Source: Streptomyces fradiae (lineage in GTDB: Bacteria > Actinomycetota > Actinomycetes > Streptomycetales > Streptomycetaceae). Taken from it: a stretch of 64,000 bases of DNA. Below are positions 27,820-36,270 of the stretch, piece after piece. The notes under the pieces were generated by a model. That model ran no database searches, had not been told where the DNA came from, and was given only the letters and a program-made list of their open reading frames with translations. How positions within the stretch are numbered: the first letter of the stretch is position 1; every line of letters begins with the position of its first letter. Where the stretch lies: NCBI RefSeq assembly GCF_041270065.1, contig NZ_CP065958.1, forward strand, positions 4,836,001 to 4,900,000, in the 5' to 3' direction. The position numbers were made by a program, and so were the translations under genes.

Positions 27820-28529
27820 GCGACGGGACCGAGGCCGTGACCGAAGACGGGGCGGCGGCGGACGCGGGGCGCCGGGTGCGGGTCGTGCTCGTCGACGACC
27901 ACCGCATGTTCCGCACCGGGGTGCAGGCCGAGATCGGCCGCACCGATGTGACGGGCGTCGAGGTGGTCGGCGAGGCCGCCGACGTCGACCAGGCGGTCAC
28001 CGTGATCACCGCCACCCGACCCGAGGTCGTCCTCCTCGACGTGCACCTGCCGGGCGGCGGCGGCGTCGAGGTGCTGCGCCGCTGCGCCGGCCTGATGGCG
28101 GCGGCCGAGAACCCGGTCCGCTTCCTGGCCCTCTCCGTGTCCGACGCGGCCGAGGACGTCATCGGGGTGATCCGGGGCGGCGCCCGCGGCTATGTCACCA
28201 AGACGATCACCGGCACCGACCTGGTCGACTCGATCTTCCGGGTCCAGGAGGGCGACGCGGTGTTCTCGCCGCGCCTCGCGGGCTTCGTCCTGGACGCCTT
28301 CGCGTCGACCGACGCCCCGCCGGTGGACGAGGACCTCGACCGGCTCACCCAGCGGGAGCGCGAGGTGCTGCGGCTGATCGCCCGCGGCTACGCGTACAAG
28401 GAGATCGCCAAGCAGCTCTTCATCTCGGTGAAGACGGTCGAGTCCCATGTCTCGGCGGTGCTGCGCAAGCTCCAGCTGTCCAACCGGCACGAGCTGACCC
28501 GCTGGGCCGCCGCCCGCCGCCTCGTCTGA
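27816..28529 (+). CDS. NarL/LuxR-family response regulator
   Basis: 237 residues. The receiver domain has the acidic pair in VVLVDDHRMFR, phosphoacceptor Asp in VVLLDVHLPGG (about 74) and Lys in YVTKTITG. A C-terminal LuxR helix-turn-helix follows (LTQREREVLRLIARGYAYKE, then VKTVESHVSAVLRKL). It overlaps the kinase gene by 4 nt (ATGA), so the pair is translationally coupled. Targets are unknown; the divergent PspC gene next door is the obvious candidate. Confidence 0.95.
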   Translation: MSDGTEAVTEDGAAADAGRRVRVVLVDDHRMFRTGVQAEIGRTDVTGVEVVGEAADVDQAVTVITATRPEVVLLDVHLPGGGGVEVLRRCAGLMAAAENPVRFLALSVSDAAEDVIGVIRGGARGYVTKTITGTDLVDSIFRVQEGDAVFSPRLAGFVLDAFASTDAPPVDEDLDRLTQREREVLRLIARGYAYKEIAKQLFISVKTVESHVSAVLRKLQLSNRHELTRWAAARRLV

Positions 28530-28562
28530 CCTCCCGGGGCGGCCTCAGGGGCGGGATCCGGG

Positions 28563-29651
28563 TCACCCCACCCGGGTCGCGCCCGCGAAGGGCATCTCGT
28601 CGATCGGGGCGACCCGCACCGGGGCGCCCGGGCGCGGGGCGTGGATCATCTGGCCGCCGCCGATGTAGAGGCCGACGTGGCTGATGCCGGAGTAGAAGAA
28701 CACCAGGTCGCCGGGGGCCAGTTCGGAGCGGGAGACCCGGCGGCCGGCGTTGATCTGGGTGTAGGTGGTGCGCGGCAGCGACACCCCGGCCGCCCGCCAG
28801 GCGGCCTGGGTGAGCCCCGAGCAGTCGTAGGCGGACGGCCCGGTCGCGCCCCACACGTACGGCTTGCCGAGCTGCGCCCGGGCGAAGGAGATGGCCGCCG
28901 CGGCGCGGCTGGTCGGGGCGGAGATCGGCCCGCGCAAGGTGCCCGCCCGGTCGGCCCGGTCCGCGGCGGCCGGGCCGGCGGAGGAGGCGCCCGCCGCGTC
29001 GTGGCTGCCGGCGGCGACGGCGGCCTCGTAGCGGGCCCGTTCCTCGGCGGTGAGCCGGGCGAGCAGGGTCCGCGCGGCGTCCAGCTTGGTCTGCACGGTG
29101 GTCTTCTGCCGGCGCAGCTCGGCCTCGTGCGCCCGCAGCTCCGTCAGCCGGCCCTCGGACTGGGCCCGCAGCTGTCGGACGGCGGTGAGCTCACGCCGTA
29201 CCGCGGTGAGGGCGGCGGCCTGCCGGTCCCCGGCCTTCTCGGCGAGCGCGGCCCGCTCCAGGTACTGGTCCGGGTCCGAGGTCAGCGCGAGCTGGATGGC
29301 CGGGTCGAGCCCGCCGGAGCGGTACTGCGCGGCGGCGACCGCGCCGAGCGCGTCGCGGGAGCGGTTGAGCCGCTCGGTCCGCCGGGCGGCCTCGTCGCGC
29401 AGCCGGTCGAAGCCGGCCCGTGCCGCGTCGGCCTGCTCCTTCGCCCCGTTGTACTTCTCGGTCGCGACCTCGGCCTCCTCGTACAGCCGGTCGACCTGGG
29501 CCTTGACCTGCGCCGGAGTGGGGTTGGGCGCTGCGTGCCCGGAGCCTTCGAAGACGGTCGCGGTGGCCGCCGAGGCGAGGGCCAGGGTGGCGGCGGTGCG
29601 GACGGCCTGGCCGCCGAGGGGGGACTGCTTGGGCCTGCGGTGTGCTGCCAC
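28563..29651 (-). CDS. secreted NlpC/P60 peptidoglycan hydrolase
   Basis: 362 residues, start GTG 29651 (VAAHRRPKQ). A signal peptide (AATLALASAATATVFEGSGHA, cleavage near residue 40) is followed by a coiled coil of about 190 residues and a C-terminal NlpC/P60 domain. The catalytic Cys is in YDCSGLTQAAW, the His in ISHVGLYIGGG, and the third residue in QMIHAPRPG. The enzyme should cut D-Glu-diamino-acid bonds of stem peptides outside the cell. It is paralogous along its length to 30400-31569. The SD (AAAGGA) is 14 nt from the GTG, a long spacing. It is convergent with the response-regulator gene at 33 bp. Confidence 0.92.
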   Translation of the reverse strand: MAAHRRPKQSPLGGQAVRTAATLALASAATATVFEGSGHAAPNPTPAQVKAQVDRLYEEAEVATEKYNGAKEQADAARAGFDRLRDEAARRTERLNRSRDALGAVAAAQYRSGGLDPAIQLALTSDPDQYLERAALAEKAGDRQAAALTAVRRELTAVRQLRAQSEGRLTELRAHEAELRRQKTTVQTKLDAARTLLARLTAEERARYEAAVAAGSHDAAGASSAGPAAADRADRAGTLRGPISAPTSRAAAAISFARAQLGKPYVWGATGPSAYDCSGLTQAAWRAAGVSLPRTTYTQINAGRRVSRSELAPGDLVFFYSGISHVGLYIGGGQMIHAPRPGAPVRVAPIDEMPFAGATRVG

Positions 29652-30004
29652 GAGGGCGGGTCACATCCTTTCCCTGTGGGGGACGCTGCCCGCCGGGGCC
29701 GGCGGCGGCCCGCACAGGGGAACGCGCCGCCGCCGGTTTTCTCGGCGGGGGCGGCCGACAACCGCCGGAGTACGGCGGTGGTGGGGAGCCGGCCACCTGG
29801 GGGAGGACGCTAAACCTGGCCCCCGCCCGGCGGCCCGGCGTTGACCGCAATTGGCGCGGGATGGCGTTTCGGGACCGTTCCCGTTCGTCCGGGGCGTTGC
29901 TCGGACGGCCCTTCGGGCAGCCCCCTGACCGATGCGCGCCGATGCGCGGGACAAGGTGGACCCGCCCCGAAGCCCCTGCTATGGCCCCGGTTAGGCTCCG
30001 CCCC
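29652..30004. other. divergent non-coding region between NlpC gene and small membrane gene
   Basis: 353 bp, no gene seen. It holds GC-rich hairpins (around 29725-29760), a TAGCGT -10-like box for the minus-strand NlpC gene (about 29808-29813) and, at its right end, a TAGGCT box serving the plus-strand gene. I checked for the c-di-AMP (ydaO) riboswitch found before some actinobacterial wall-hydrolase genes and did not see its conserved segments. Confidence 0.5.
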
Positions 30005-30358
30005 ATGGACGTACTCATTCATGTCTTCGTCGCCCTGCACATCATCGGAATCGGCGCGCTGCTCGGCGGATTCCTCACCCAGATGAAGGCGATGGGCGCC
30101 GGTACGGCCCGCTTCACCCCGGCGATGCTGCACGGTGCCCTGACCATGCTGGTCACCGGCGTCGCGCTCGTCGGCATACACCAGGCCGAGGGCCACACCG
30201 TCAACAACATCAAGATCGGCGTGAAGCTCGCGATCCTGGTCGTCATCCTCGGCCTGGTCTACGTGAAGCGCGACGAGGAGCAGGTCGACAAGGCCCTCTT
30301 CGGCGCGGTCGGCGGCCTGACCCTGGCGAACATCTTCATCGCCACCCTCTGGGTCTGA
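30005..30358 (+). CDS. small four-helix membrane protein
   Basis: 117 residues with four predicted helices (LIHVFVALHIIGIGALLGGFL, MLHGALTMLVTGVALVGIH, IGVKLAILVVILGLVYVK and LFGAVGGLTLANIFIATLWV) and almost no loops. ATG 30005 lies 7 nt after a TAGGCT -10-like box (29992-29997) and has no SD, so the mRNA is probably leaderless. It sits between two NlpC/P60 genes. I do not recognise a function. Confidence 0.8.
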   Translation: MDVLIHVFVALHIIGIGALLGGFLTQMKAMGAGTARFTPAMLHGALTMLVTGVALVGIHQAEGHTVNNIKIGVKLAILVVILGLVYVKRDEEQVDKALFGAVGGLTLANIFIATLWV

Positions 30359-30380
30359 GCCGCCCCGCAAGCATCGCCCC

Positions 30381-30415
30381 CGTGCGCCCCGCCTGACGCT
30401 CAGGCCGGGCGCACG
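30381..30415. terminator. bidirectional terminator overlapping the NlpC stop
   Basis: A 16-bp stem with one mismatch (CGTGCGCCC and CGCCTGA arms) and a 3-nt loop lies between the convergent genes. Its right arm includes the stop codon at 30400-30402 of the minus-strand gene. Confidence 0.7.
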
Positions 30416-31569
30416 CTGCCGTAGATCGGCATGTAGTAGATCGACTCCTCGCGGACGTAGGCGCCCGGCTTCGGGGCGTGGATCATCTTGCCGCCGCCGA
30501 TGTAGATGCCGACGTGGCTGATGTCGTCGTAGAAGAAGACGAGATCGCCGGGGAGCAGGTCGGCGGTGGCGACCCGGGTGCCGACCTTCACCTGGTCCCA
30601 GGTGGTCCGGGGGAGGTCGACGCCGGCGGCGCGCCAGGCGGCCTGGGTGAGGCCGGAGCAGTCGTACGACTCGGGGCCGGTCGCGCCCCACACGTACGGC
30701 TTGCCGATCTGGGCACGGGCGAAGGCCAGCGCCTCGGCGGCCTTCGTCGCGTACGAGGAGTCGCCGGTCGGCGGCGGCGTCGTGGGCGTCGGGTCCGGCG
30801 TGGGCGTGGTGGGCGTGGGGGTGGCCTCCTTGCGGGCCGCCTCCTCGGCCGCCGCCTTCGCGGCCGCCTCCGCCTTGGCCTTCTCCTCCGCCTTGCGGCG
30901 CGCCTCGGCCTCCCGCTTGCGCTCCAGCTCCGCGAGCCGCGCCTTCTCCTCGGCCGTCAGCTTCGCGAGCAGCGTGCGCGCCTCGGCGAGCTTGCCCTGC
31001 ACGGTCTGCTTGGTGCGCCGCAGCTTGTTCTGCGAGGCGGTGAGGGCGGCCAGGCTCCGGGTGGCCTCCTGCCGCTGCTTCGCGGCGGCGGCGCGCTGGG
31101 ACTCGTACGTCCGGACCGCCTCGCGCTGCTGCTGCGACAGCCGGTCCATCAGGTGGGTCTGGTCGAAGTAGTCCTGCGGGCTGTCCGCGAAGATCAGGGT
31201 GGCGGTCGGGCCGACCGCCCCGCCCCGGTACTGGGCCGCCGCGTACGCGCCGAGCGCGCGCCGCGAGGTGTTGATCTCGTCGGTGCGGCGGGCCACGTCG
31301 TCGAGGACCTTGGCAAGCTCGCGCCGCTGCCGGTCGGTGGCCTCCTTGGCCCGGTCGTACTCCTGGGTGGCCACGCCGGCCTCCCGGTACAGCTGGTCGA
31401 CCTTCTCCTTGATCTCCTCGACCGTGGGCTTGGCCGCGGGCGCGGGCGCCGCCGGGGCGGCCTGCGCGCTCTGCCCGGACAGCAGGGTCACCGAGGCGAG
31501 CGCGGCCGTCGTGACACCGACGGCGGAGGACTGGGGACGGGTGGTGCGCGGCTTGCGATGGGTCGCCAA
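30400..31569 (-). CDS. secreted NlpC/P60 peptidoglycan hydrolase (second)
   Basis: 389 residues from TTG 31569 (LATHRKPR). This start is chosen because AAGGAG lies 9 nt upstream and the peptide aligns with the paralogue start VAAHRRPK; ATG 31578 directly abuts AAGGAG. The signal peptide ends near AQAAPA; a coiled coil of about 220 residues with an Ala/Glu/Lys-rich stretch and a Thr-Pro linker leads to the NlpC/P60 domain. It has Cys in YDCSGLTQAAW, His in ISHVGIYIGGG and the KMIHAPKPG motif. It is expected to be secreted and to cut peptidoglycan stem peptides during growth or division. The two paralogues flank a small membrane gene. Confidence 0.92.
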   Translation of the reverse strand: MATHRKPRTTRPQSSAVGVTTAALASVTLLSGQSAQAAPAAPAPAAKPTVEEIKEKVDQLYREAGVATQEYDRAKEATDRQRRELAKVLDDVARRTDEINTSRRALGAYAAAQYRGGAVGPTATLIFADSPQDYFDQTHLMDRLSQQQREAVRTYESQRAAAAKQRQEATRSLAALTASQNKLRRTKQTVQGKLAEARTLLAKLTAEEKARLAELERKREAEARRKAEEKAKAEAAAKAAAEEAARKEATPTPTTPTPDPTPTTPPPTGDSSYATKAAEALAFARAQIGKPYVWGATGPESYDCSGLTQAAWRAAGVDLPRTTWDQVKVGTRVATADLLPGDLVFFYDDISHVGIYIGGGKMIHAPKPGAYVREESIYYMPIYGSVRPA

Positions 31570-31884
31570 GGCCGGCATCTCCTTCCGTGGACGCCGGCAC
31601 GCGACGGCCCGAGTGGCGTGGGGGTGGGCCGGGTACGACGTGGGTCGGCGTGGGCCGCCCGCTCGGCGTGGTTCGCCGACGGTGGAGTGCGGTAGGGGAC
31701 GGGCTGCTTGGGCGTGCACGCTAGCGACCCCTGGGACGGGTGGGAAGCCCGGTGCGCCTTATGTCCGATACATTTTCGTGACCTGAAGCGGATCGTCGCC
31801 CTCCGTGAGATCGCGGTCACGTAGGCGGTCGCGTTCGCGGGACCGGGACCGGCTGTCAGTCCGGCGCCCTAGACTCGTTAGGCG
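31570..31884. other. divergent regulatory region, NlpC/P60 gene and pcrA
   Basis: 315 bp with no gene seen. On the minus strand it holds a likely NlpC promoter (TAGCGT -10 near 31722-31727 with TTCCCA 17 bp upstream). On the plus strand it ends in the PafBC-type promoter of pcrA. Confidence 0.5.
31853..31875 (+). promoter_or_regulatory. pcrA: RecA-independent (PafBC-type) DNA-damage promoter of pcrA
   Basis: CTGTCAGTC, exactly 8 nt, then TAGACT. The published consensus is tTGTCRgtg-N8-TAnnnT, and all core bases match. The -10 ends 9 nt before the ATG, so the damage transcript would be leaderless or nearly so. Confidence 0.7.
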
Positions 31885-34335
31885 ATGAGCAACAGCCTCT
31901 TTGACGACAGCTTCCTGGCGAGCCTCCAGCACCACGCGGAGGAGCCCCCGCCCCTGCCCGAGGACGACGAGCACGGCGCCCCCGCCGCGGAGGAGGTCCC
32001 GCACGACCTCTTCGGGGAGCACTTCGACGCGCCCCCGGCCGGCCGCGACGCCTACTACCGCGACGGTGCCCACCGCCCCGTCGCGGACCCCGCCGCGCTC
32101 CTGGACGGGCTCAACGAGCAGCAGGCGGCCGCCGTCGTCCACACCGGCTCGCCGCTGCTCATCGTCGCGGGCGCGGGCTCCGGCAAGACCCGGGTGCTCA
32201 CCCACCGCATCGCGTATCTCCTGGGCACCCGGCACGTCCACCCCGGCCAGATACTCGCCATCACCTTCACCAACAAGGCCGCCGGCGAGATGAAGGAGCG
32301 CGTCGAGCAGCTCGTCGGCCCGCGCGCCAACGCCATGTGGGTGTCCACCTTCCACAGCGCGTGCGTGCGCATCCTGCGCCGCGAGTCGAAGAAGCTCGGC
32401 TTCACGTCCTCCTTCTCGATCTACGACGCCGCCGACTCCAAGCGCCTGATGGCGCTGGTCTGCCGCGACCTGGACCTCGACCCGAAGAAGTTCCCGCCGA
32501 AGTCCTTCAGCGCCAAGATCTCCAACCTGAAGAACGAGCTGATCGACGAGGAGACCTTCGCCGACCAGGCCGCCGACGGTTTCGAGAAGACCCTCGCCGA
32601 GGCCTACCGGATGTACCAGGCCCGGCTGCGCGAGGCCAACGCGCTGGACTTCGACGACATCATCATGACGACGGTCCACCTGCTCCAGGCCTTCCCGGAC
32701 GTCGCCGAGCACTACCGCCGCCGCTTCCGGCACGTCCTCGTCGACGAGTACCAGGACACCAACCACGCCCAGTACACGCTGGTACGGGAGCTCGTCGGCA
32801 CCGGGTACGAGGACCTCGGCCCGGCCGAGCTGTGCGTCGTCGGCGACGCCGACCAGTCGATCTACGCCTTCCGCGGCGCGACCATCCGCAACATCCTCCA
32901 GTTCGAGGAGGACTACCCGGACGCGACCACGATCCTCCTGGAGCAGAACTACCGCTCCACGCAGACGATCCTGTCCGCCGCCAACGCCGTCATCGAGCGC
33001 AACGAGTCCCGCCGCCCCAAGAACCTCTGGACCAACGCGGGCGCCGGCGCGCAGATCACCGGCTACGTCGCCGACACCGAGCACGACGAGGCGCAGTTCG
33101 TCGCCGACGAGATCGACCGGCTGACGGACGCCGGCGACGCCAAGGCCGGCGACGTCGCCGTCTTCTACCGCACCAACGCCCAGTCCCGCGTCTTCGAAGA
33201 GATCTTCATCCGCGTCGGCCTGCCCTACAAGGTCGTCGGCGGCGTGCGCTTCTACGAGCGCAAGGAGGTCCGGGACGTCCTCGCCTATCTGCGCGTCCTC
33301 GCCAACCCCGAGGACAACGTGCCGCTGCGCCGCATCCTCAACGTGCCCAAGCGCGGCATCGGCGAGCGCGCCGAGGCGATGATCGACGCCCTCTCCCTGC
33401 GCGAGAAGATCACCTTCCCGCAGGCCCTCAAGCGGGTCGACGAGGCGTACGGCATGGCGGCCCGCTCCGCCAACGCCGTCAAGCGCTTCAACACCCTCAT
33501 GGAGGAGCTGCGCACCATCGTCGCCTCGGGCGCCGGACCCGCCGTGGTCCTGGAGGCCGTGCTCGAACGGACCGGCTATCTCGCCGAGCTGCAGGCCTCC
33601 ACCGACCCGCAGGACGAGACCCGGATCGAGAACCTCCAGGAACTCGCCGCCGTGGCCCTCGAGTTCGAGCAGGAGCGGGGCGAGGAGGGCGGCACGCTCC
33701 CGGAGTTCCTGGAGCAGGTCGCGCTCGTCGCCGACTCCGACCAGATCCCCGACGAGGACGAGGAGGGCGCCGGCGTCATCACCCTGATGACCCTGCACAC
33801 CGCCAAGGGCCTCGAGTTCCCGGTGGTCTTCCTCACCGGCATGGAGGACGGCGTCTTCCCGCACATGCGCGCCCTCGGCCAGACCAAGGAGCTGGAGGAG
33901 GAGCGCCGCCTGGCGTACGTGGGCATCACCCGCGCCCGCGAGCGGCTCTATCTGACGCGCTCCGCGATGCGCAGCGCCTGGGGCCAGCCCTCGTACAACC
34001 CGGCCTCGCGCTTCCTGGAGGAGATCCCGGCGACGTATCTGGAGTGGAAGCGGACCGGCCCGATGGCCAAGCCCGCCGGCCCGACCTCCGGGATCACGTC
34101 CTCGCTGTCCTCCTCGCGCTCCCGCTCCGGCCCGTCCGGTTTCGCCACCCGCCGCACCAGCGACAAGCCGGTGATCTCGCTGCAGATCGGCGACCGGGTC
34201 ACCCACGACCAGTTCGGCCTCGGCACGGTCATGGCCGTGCAGGGCGCGGGCGCCGACGCGCAGGCGACGATCGACTTCGGCGGCGAGAAGCCGAAGCGAC
34301 TGCTGCTGCGGTACGCGCCGGTGGAGAAGCTGTAG
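31885..34335 (+). CDS. pcrA: ATP-dependent DNA helicase PcrA/UvrD1
   Basis: Superfamily 1A 3'-5' helicase acting in nucleotide-excision repair and in clearing proteins from DNA. 816 residues. The acidic N-terminus of about 70 residues is followed by the Q-motif (LNEQQAAAV), Walker A IVAGAGSGKTRVL (about 96), motif II VDEYQDTN, motif III GDADQSIYAFRGA, motif IV LEQNYRST, motif V TLHTAKGLEFPVVF and motif VI VGITRARERLYLT. The C-terminal GDRVTHDQFGLGTVMAV Tudor-like domain contacts RNA polymerase in related proteins. Neighbours pcrA/M23 peptidase are conserved with M. tuberculosis uvrD1/Rv0950c. Regulation by the PafBC-type promoter is inferred from the motif just upstream. Confidence 0.97.
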   Translation: MSNSLFDDSFLASLQHHAEEPPPLPEDDEHGAPAAEEVPHDLFGEHFDAPPAGRDAYYRDGAHRPVADPAALLDGLNEQQAAAVVHTGSPLLIVAGAGSGKTRVLTHRIAYLLGTRHVHPGQILAITFTNKAAGEMKERVEQLVGPRANAMWVSTFHSACVRILRRESKKLGFTSSFSIYDAADSKRLMALVCRDLDLDPKKFPPKSFSAKISNLKNELIDEETFADQAADGFEKTLAEAYRMYQARLREANALDFDDIIMTTVHLLQAFPDVAEHYRRRFRHVLVDEYQDTNHAQYTLVRELVGTGYEDLGPAELCVVGDADQSIYAFRGATIRNILQFEEDYPDATTILLEQNYRSTQTILSAANAVIERNESRRPKNLWTNAGAGAQITGYVADTEHDEAQFVADEIDRLTDAGDAKAGDVAVFYRTNAQSRVFEEIFIRVGLPYKVVGGVRFYERKEVRDVLAYLRVLANPEDNVPLRRILNVPKRGIGERAEAMIDALSLREKITFPQALKRVDEAYGMAARSANAVKRFNTLMEELRTIVASGAGPAVVLEAVLERTGYLAELQASTDPQDETRIENLQELAAVALEFEQERGEEGGTLPEFLEQVALVADSDQIPDEDEEGAGVITLMTLHTAKGLEFPVVFLTGMEDGVFPHMRALGQTKELEEERRLAYVGITRARERLYLTRSAMRSAWGQPSYNPASRFLEEIPATYLEWKRTGPMAKPAGPTSGITSSLSSSRSRSGPSGFATRRTSDKPVISLQIGDRVTHDQFGLGTVMAVQGAGADAQATIDFGGEKPKRLLLRYAPVEKL

Positions 34336-34373
34336 CGGTAGCCGTAGCGGCTGTCTTGTTGCGGGCGTTACGG

Positions 34374-34412
34374 CGAAGGGGCCCCGGCCGGTGATCGGTC
34401 GGGGCCCCTTCG
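34374..34412. terminator. bidirectional terminator, pcrA / M23 peptidase
   Basis: A 17-bp stem with one G.T pair (CGAAGGGGCCCCGGCCG) and a 5-nt loop between convergent genes. Confidence 0.85.
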
Positions 34413-34427
34413 CGTACGGGTGCGGGC

Positions 34428-36020
34428 TCAGCTGGTCGGGTCGAGACCGTGCTTGAGCAGCCAGGGCAGCGGGTCGATCGCCGAGCCGCCGCCCGGCCGG
34501 ACCTCGAAGTGGAGGTGCGGGCCGGTGGAGTTGCCGGAGTTGCCGGAGTACGCGATGACGTCGCCGGCCTTGACCTTGCCGGAGCGGATCTTGGTGCTGC
34601 TGAGGTGGCAGTACCAGGTCTCGGTGCCGTCCGGGGAGGTCACGATCGCCATGTTGCCGTAGGCGCTGTTCCACTGGGTGCGGACGGTGCCGTCGGTCGC
34701 GGCCATCACGGGCGTGCCGTACTGCACCGGGAAGTCGATGCCGGTGTGCAGCGACATCCAATTGACGCCGGCCTGGCCGTAGCGGGCGCTGAGCTGGTGC
34801 AGCTTCACCGGGAGCAGGAACTTGGGGCGGAGGGCCTCCTTGCGGGCGGCCTCCTCCTCGCGCTTCTTCTTCTCCGCCTCCTGGCGGAGCTTCAGGTCGA
34901 TGCGCTCCTGGGTGCGGCTGGCGCGGTCGCCGAAGTCGCGGGCGTCGGCGCTGAGCGCGGCGAGCTGCGTGTCCAGCTTGCTGTTGGCGGCGACCTGCTG
35001 CACCGAGGCCGGGTCGGCGGCGGCGAGGGAGGTCGTGTCGTCCTTCTGGTCCGCGCCGGAGTCGGTGAGTCCGCTCACCGAGGCGGCGGCGATGCCGGCG
35101 ACGCCCATCACGCAGGCGGAGGGGACGGCGACGGTGAGGAGCGCGGAGCGCTTGGCGGGCGTACGGCGCCGGCCGCGGCTGCCGCCGCCGGCGCGGCGCA
35201 CCGGGCGGGCCGGCAGCTCGGCGCCGGCGAGCGCGGCGCCGTCGAGCTCCAGGGCGACCATGGTCTCGGCGTCGTGGAAGGTGTCGGGGCCGGAGTCCGG
35301 CTCGCCGTGCTCCCGCTCGGCCCCGGCGTCCGCGTCCGCGTAGGTCTCGTGGGCCGCGTCCGCGTAGTCCGCGTCCGTGTAGTCCGCATACGCGGCGTGC
35401 TCGGAGAGCTCGACCTGCTCGGGCTGTTCGGTGTGCTCGGAGTACGTGGGGTACTCGGCGTAGGCGTAGCCGGAGTCGTACGTCGTGCCGTACTCGGCGG
35501 AGTACTCGGGCGTGGAGTACTCGGACGCCGAATATTCGGGGGCCACGTATTCGGGTGCCGAGTATTCGGCGGCGGGAAATTCGGTGGCGGAGAACTCCGC
35601 GCTGTGATCAGGTGTGTACTGCTGGGGGACGATCGGCTCGGCCGTGCCCTGGTTCCAGGCGGTGGCGTCGTAGGCGCCGGTCTCGTAGCCCGGGGTCGTC
35701 CACTGGGCGGTGGTGTCGTACGAGGCGAAGGCGGCGGCCTCGTACTGGCCGGTCTGCTGGGCCTCGGTCCACGCGGTGGCGTCCCACTGGCCGGTGGCGG
35801 TGTAGGAGCCGTAGGAGCCGGTGTCCCACTGGCCACTCTGGCCGCTCTGGTCGGCGTAACCGGTGTAGTCGCCGTATGCGCTCTGACCCGTGTCGTATCC
35901 GTAAGCGGAGGCGTACTCGGTGCCGGTGGCGCCGGTGCCGAACAGGGGGTCTACGGCGAAGCTGCCTGTGGTCTGGGTGGCGTCCGTGACGTACCCGGCG
36001 TGGGGGTGCTGGTCGTTCAC
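34428..36020 (-). CDS. M23 peptidase with Tyr-rich cytoplasmic N-terminus
   Basis: 530 residues from GTG 36020 (a TTG lies directly before it). About 285 residues precede the only clear membrane helix (LLTVAVPSACVMGVAGIAAASVSG, about 292-315). They are dominated by Tyr, acidic and Gln/Thr residues with short repeats such as EYSAPEYVAPEYSASEY, so a large low-complexity domain should sit in the cytoplasm. After the helix come a coiled coil (about 340-395) and a LytM/M23 domain with HTGIDFPVQYGTPVMAATDG and the metal-site HLHF. The second catalytic motif is intact, suggesting an active endopeptidase or an amidase activator. Orthologous position to M. tuberculosis Rv0950c. Possible Tyr phosphorylation or phase behaviour of the tail is speculation. 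Confidence 0.9.
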   Translation of the reverse strand: MNDQHPHAGYVTDATQTTGSFAVDPLFGTGATGTEYASAYGYDTGQSAYGDYTGYADQSGQSGQWDTGSYGSYTATGQWDATAWTEAQQTGQYEAAAFASYDTTAQWTTPGYETGAYDATAWNQGTAEPIVPQQYTPDHSAEFSATEFPAAEYSAPEYVAPEYSASEYSTPEYSAEYGTTYDSGYAYAEYPTYSEHTEQPEQVELSEHAAYADYTDADYADAAHETYADADAGAEREHGEPDSGPDTFHDAETMVALELDGAALAGAELPARPVRRAGGGSRGRRRTPAKRSALLTVAVPSACVMGVAGIAAASVSGLTDSGADQKDDTTSLAAADPASVQQVAANSKLDTQLAALSADARDFGDRASRTQERIDLKLRQEAEKKKREEEAARKEALRPKFLLPVKLHQLSARYGQAGVNWMSLHTGIDFPVQYGTPVMAATDGTVRTQWNSAYGNMAIVTSPDGTETWYCHLSSTKIRSGKVKAGDVIAYSGNSGNSTGPHLHFEVRPGGGSAIDPLPWLLKHGLDPTS

Positions 36021-36065
36021 CAACTTCTCTCTCGCCTCGGCAGCAGGGGGTCAAGCAGTGGCGTG

Positions 36066-36095
36066 ACTGTACCCGGCGGTACGCGCGGCGGACAA
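36066..36095 (-). promoter_or_regulatory. sigma-70-type promoter of the M23 peptidase gene
   Basis: On the minus strand TTGTCC, 18 bp, TACAGT; predicted start about 40 nt before the GTG. Good match to the Streptomyces HrdB-type consensus. Confidence 0.55.
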
Positions 36096-36174
36096 TCTTC
36101 AAGGTGTTTCGAGCCGCCCGGAACCGGGCAATCGGCCGTCTTTCGGTGGGTACCGGGGACAGGTTTGGCTCTGT

Positions 36175-36196
36175 GTTCGAAGAACGTTCGAAGAAC
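36175..36196. repeat. 11-bp tandem repeat upstream of the M23 gene
   Basis: GTTCGAAGAAC occurs twice in perfect tandem (36175-36185 and 36186-36196), about 80 bp upstream of the predicted promoter. It contains TCGAA-N5-TTCGA, one base short of the actinobacterial SOS box spacing. Confidence 0.7.
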
Positions 36197-36270
36197 GGGC
36201 ACATTCTGACGGCTCGTCAGGTCCGTCGGGTCCGCAAAGTCGGCCAGAAGGGCCAGACGTGTCAGACGCG

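Noticed and set aside
29652..30004. c-di-AMP (ydaO) riboswitch before the NlpC/P60 gene
   Set aside because: The conserved segments (such as GTCAGCTAACC and the GGTGAATCC region) are not present.
36176..36196. SOS (LexA) box upstream of the M23 peptidase
   Set aside because: TCGAA-N5-TTCGA is one base short of TCGAAC-N4-GTTCGA and lies in a tandem repeat; kept only as a repeat.
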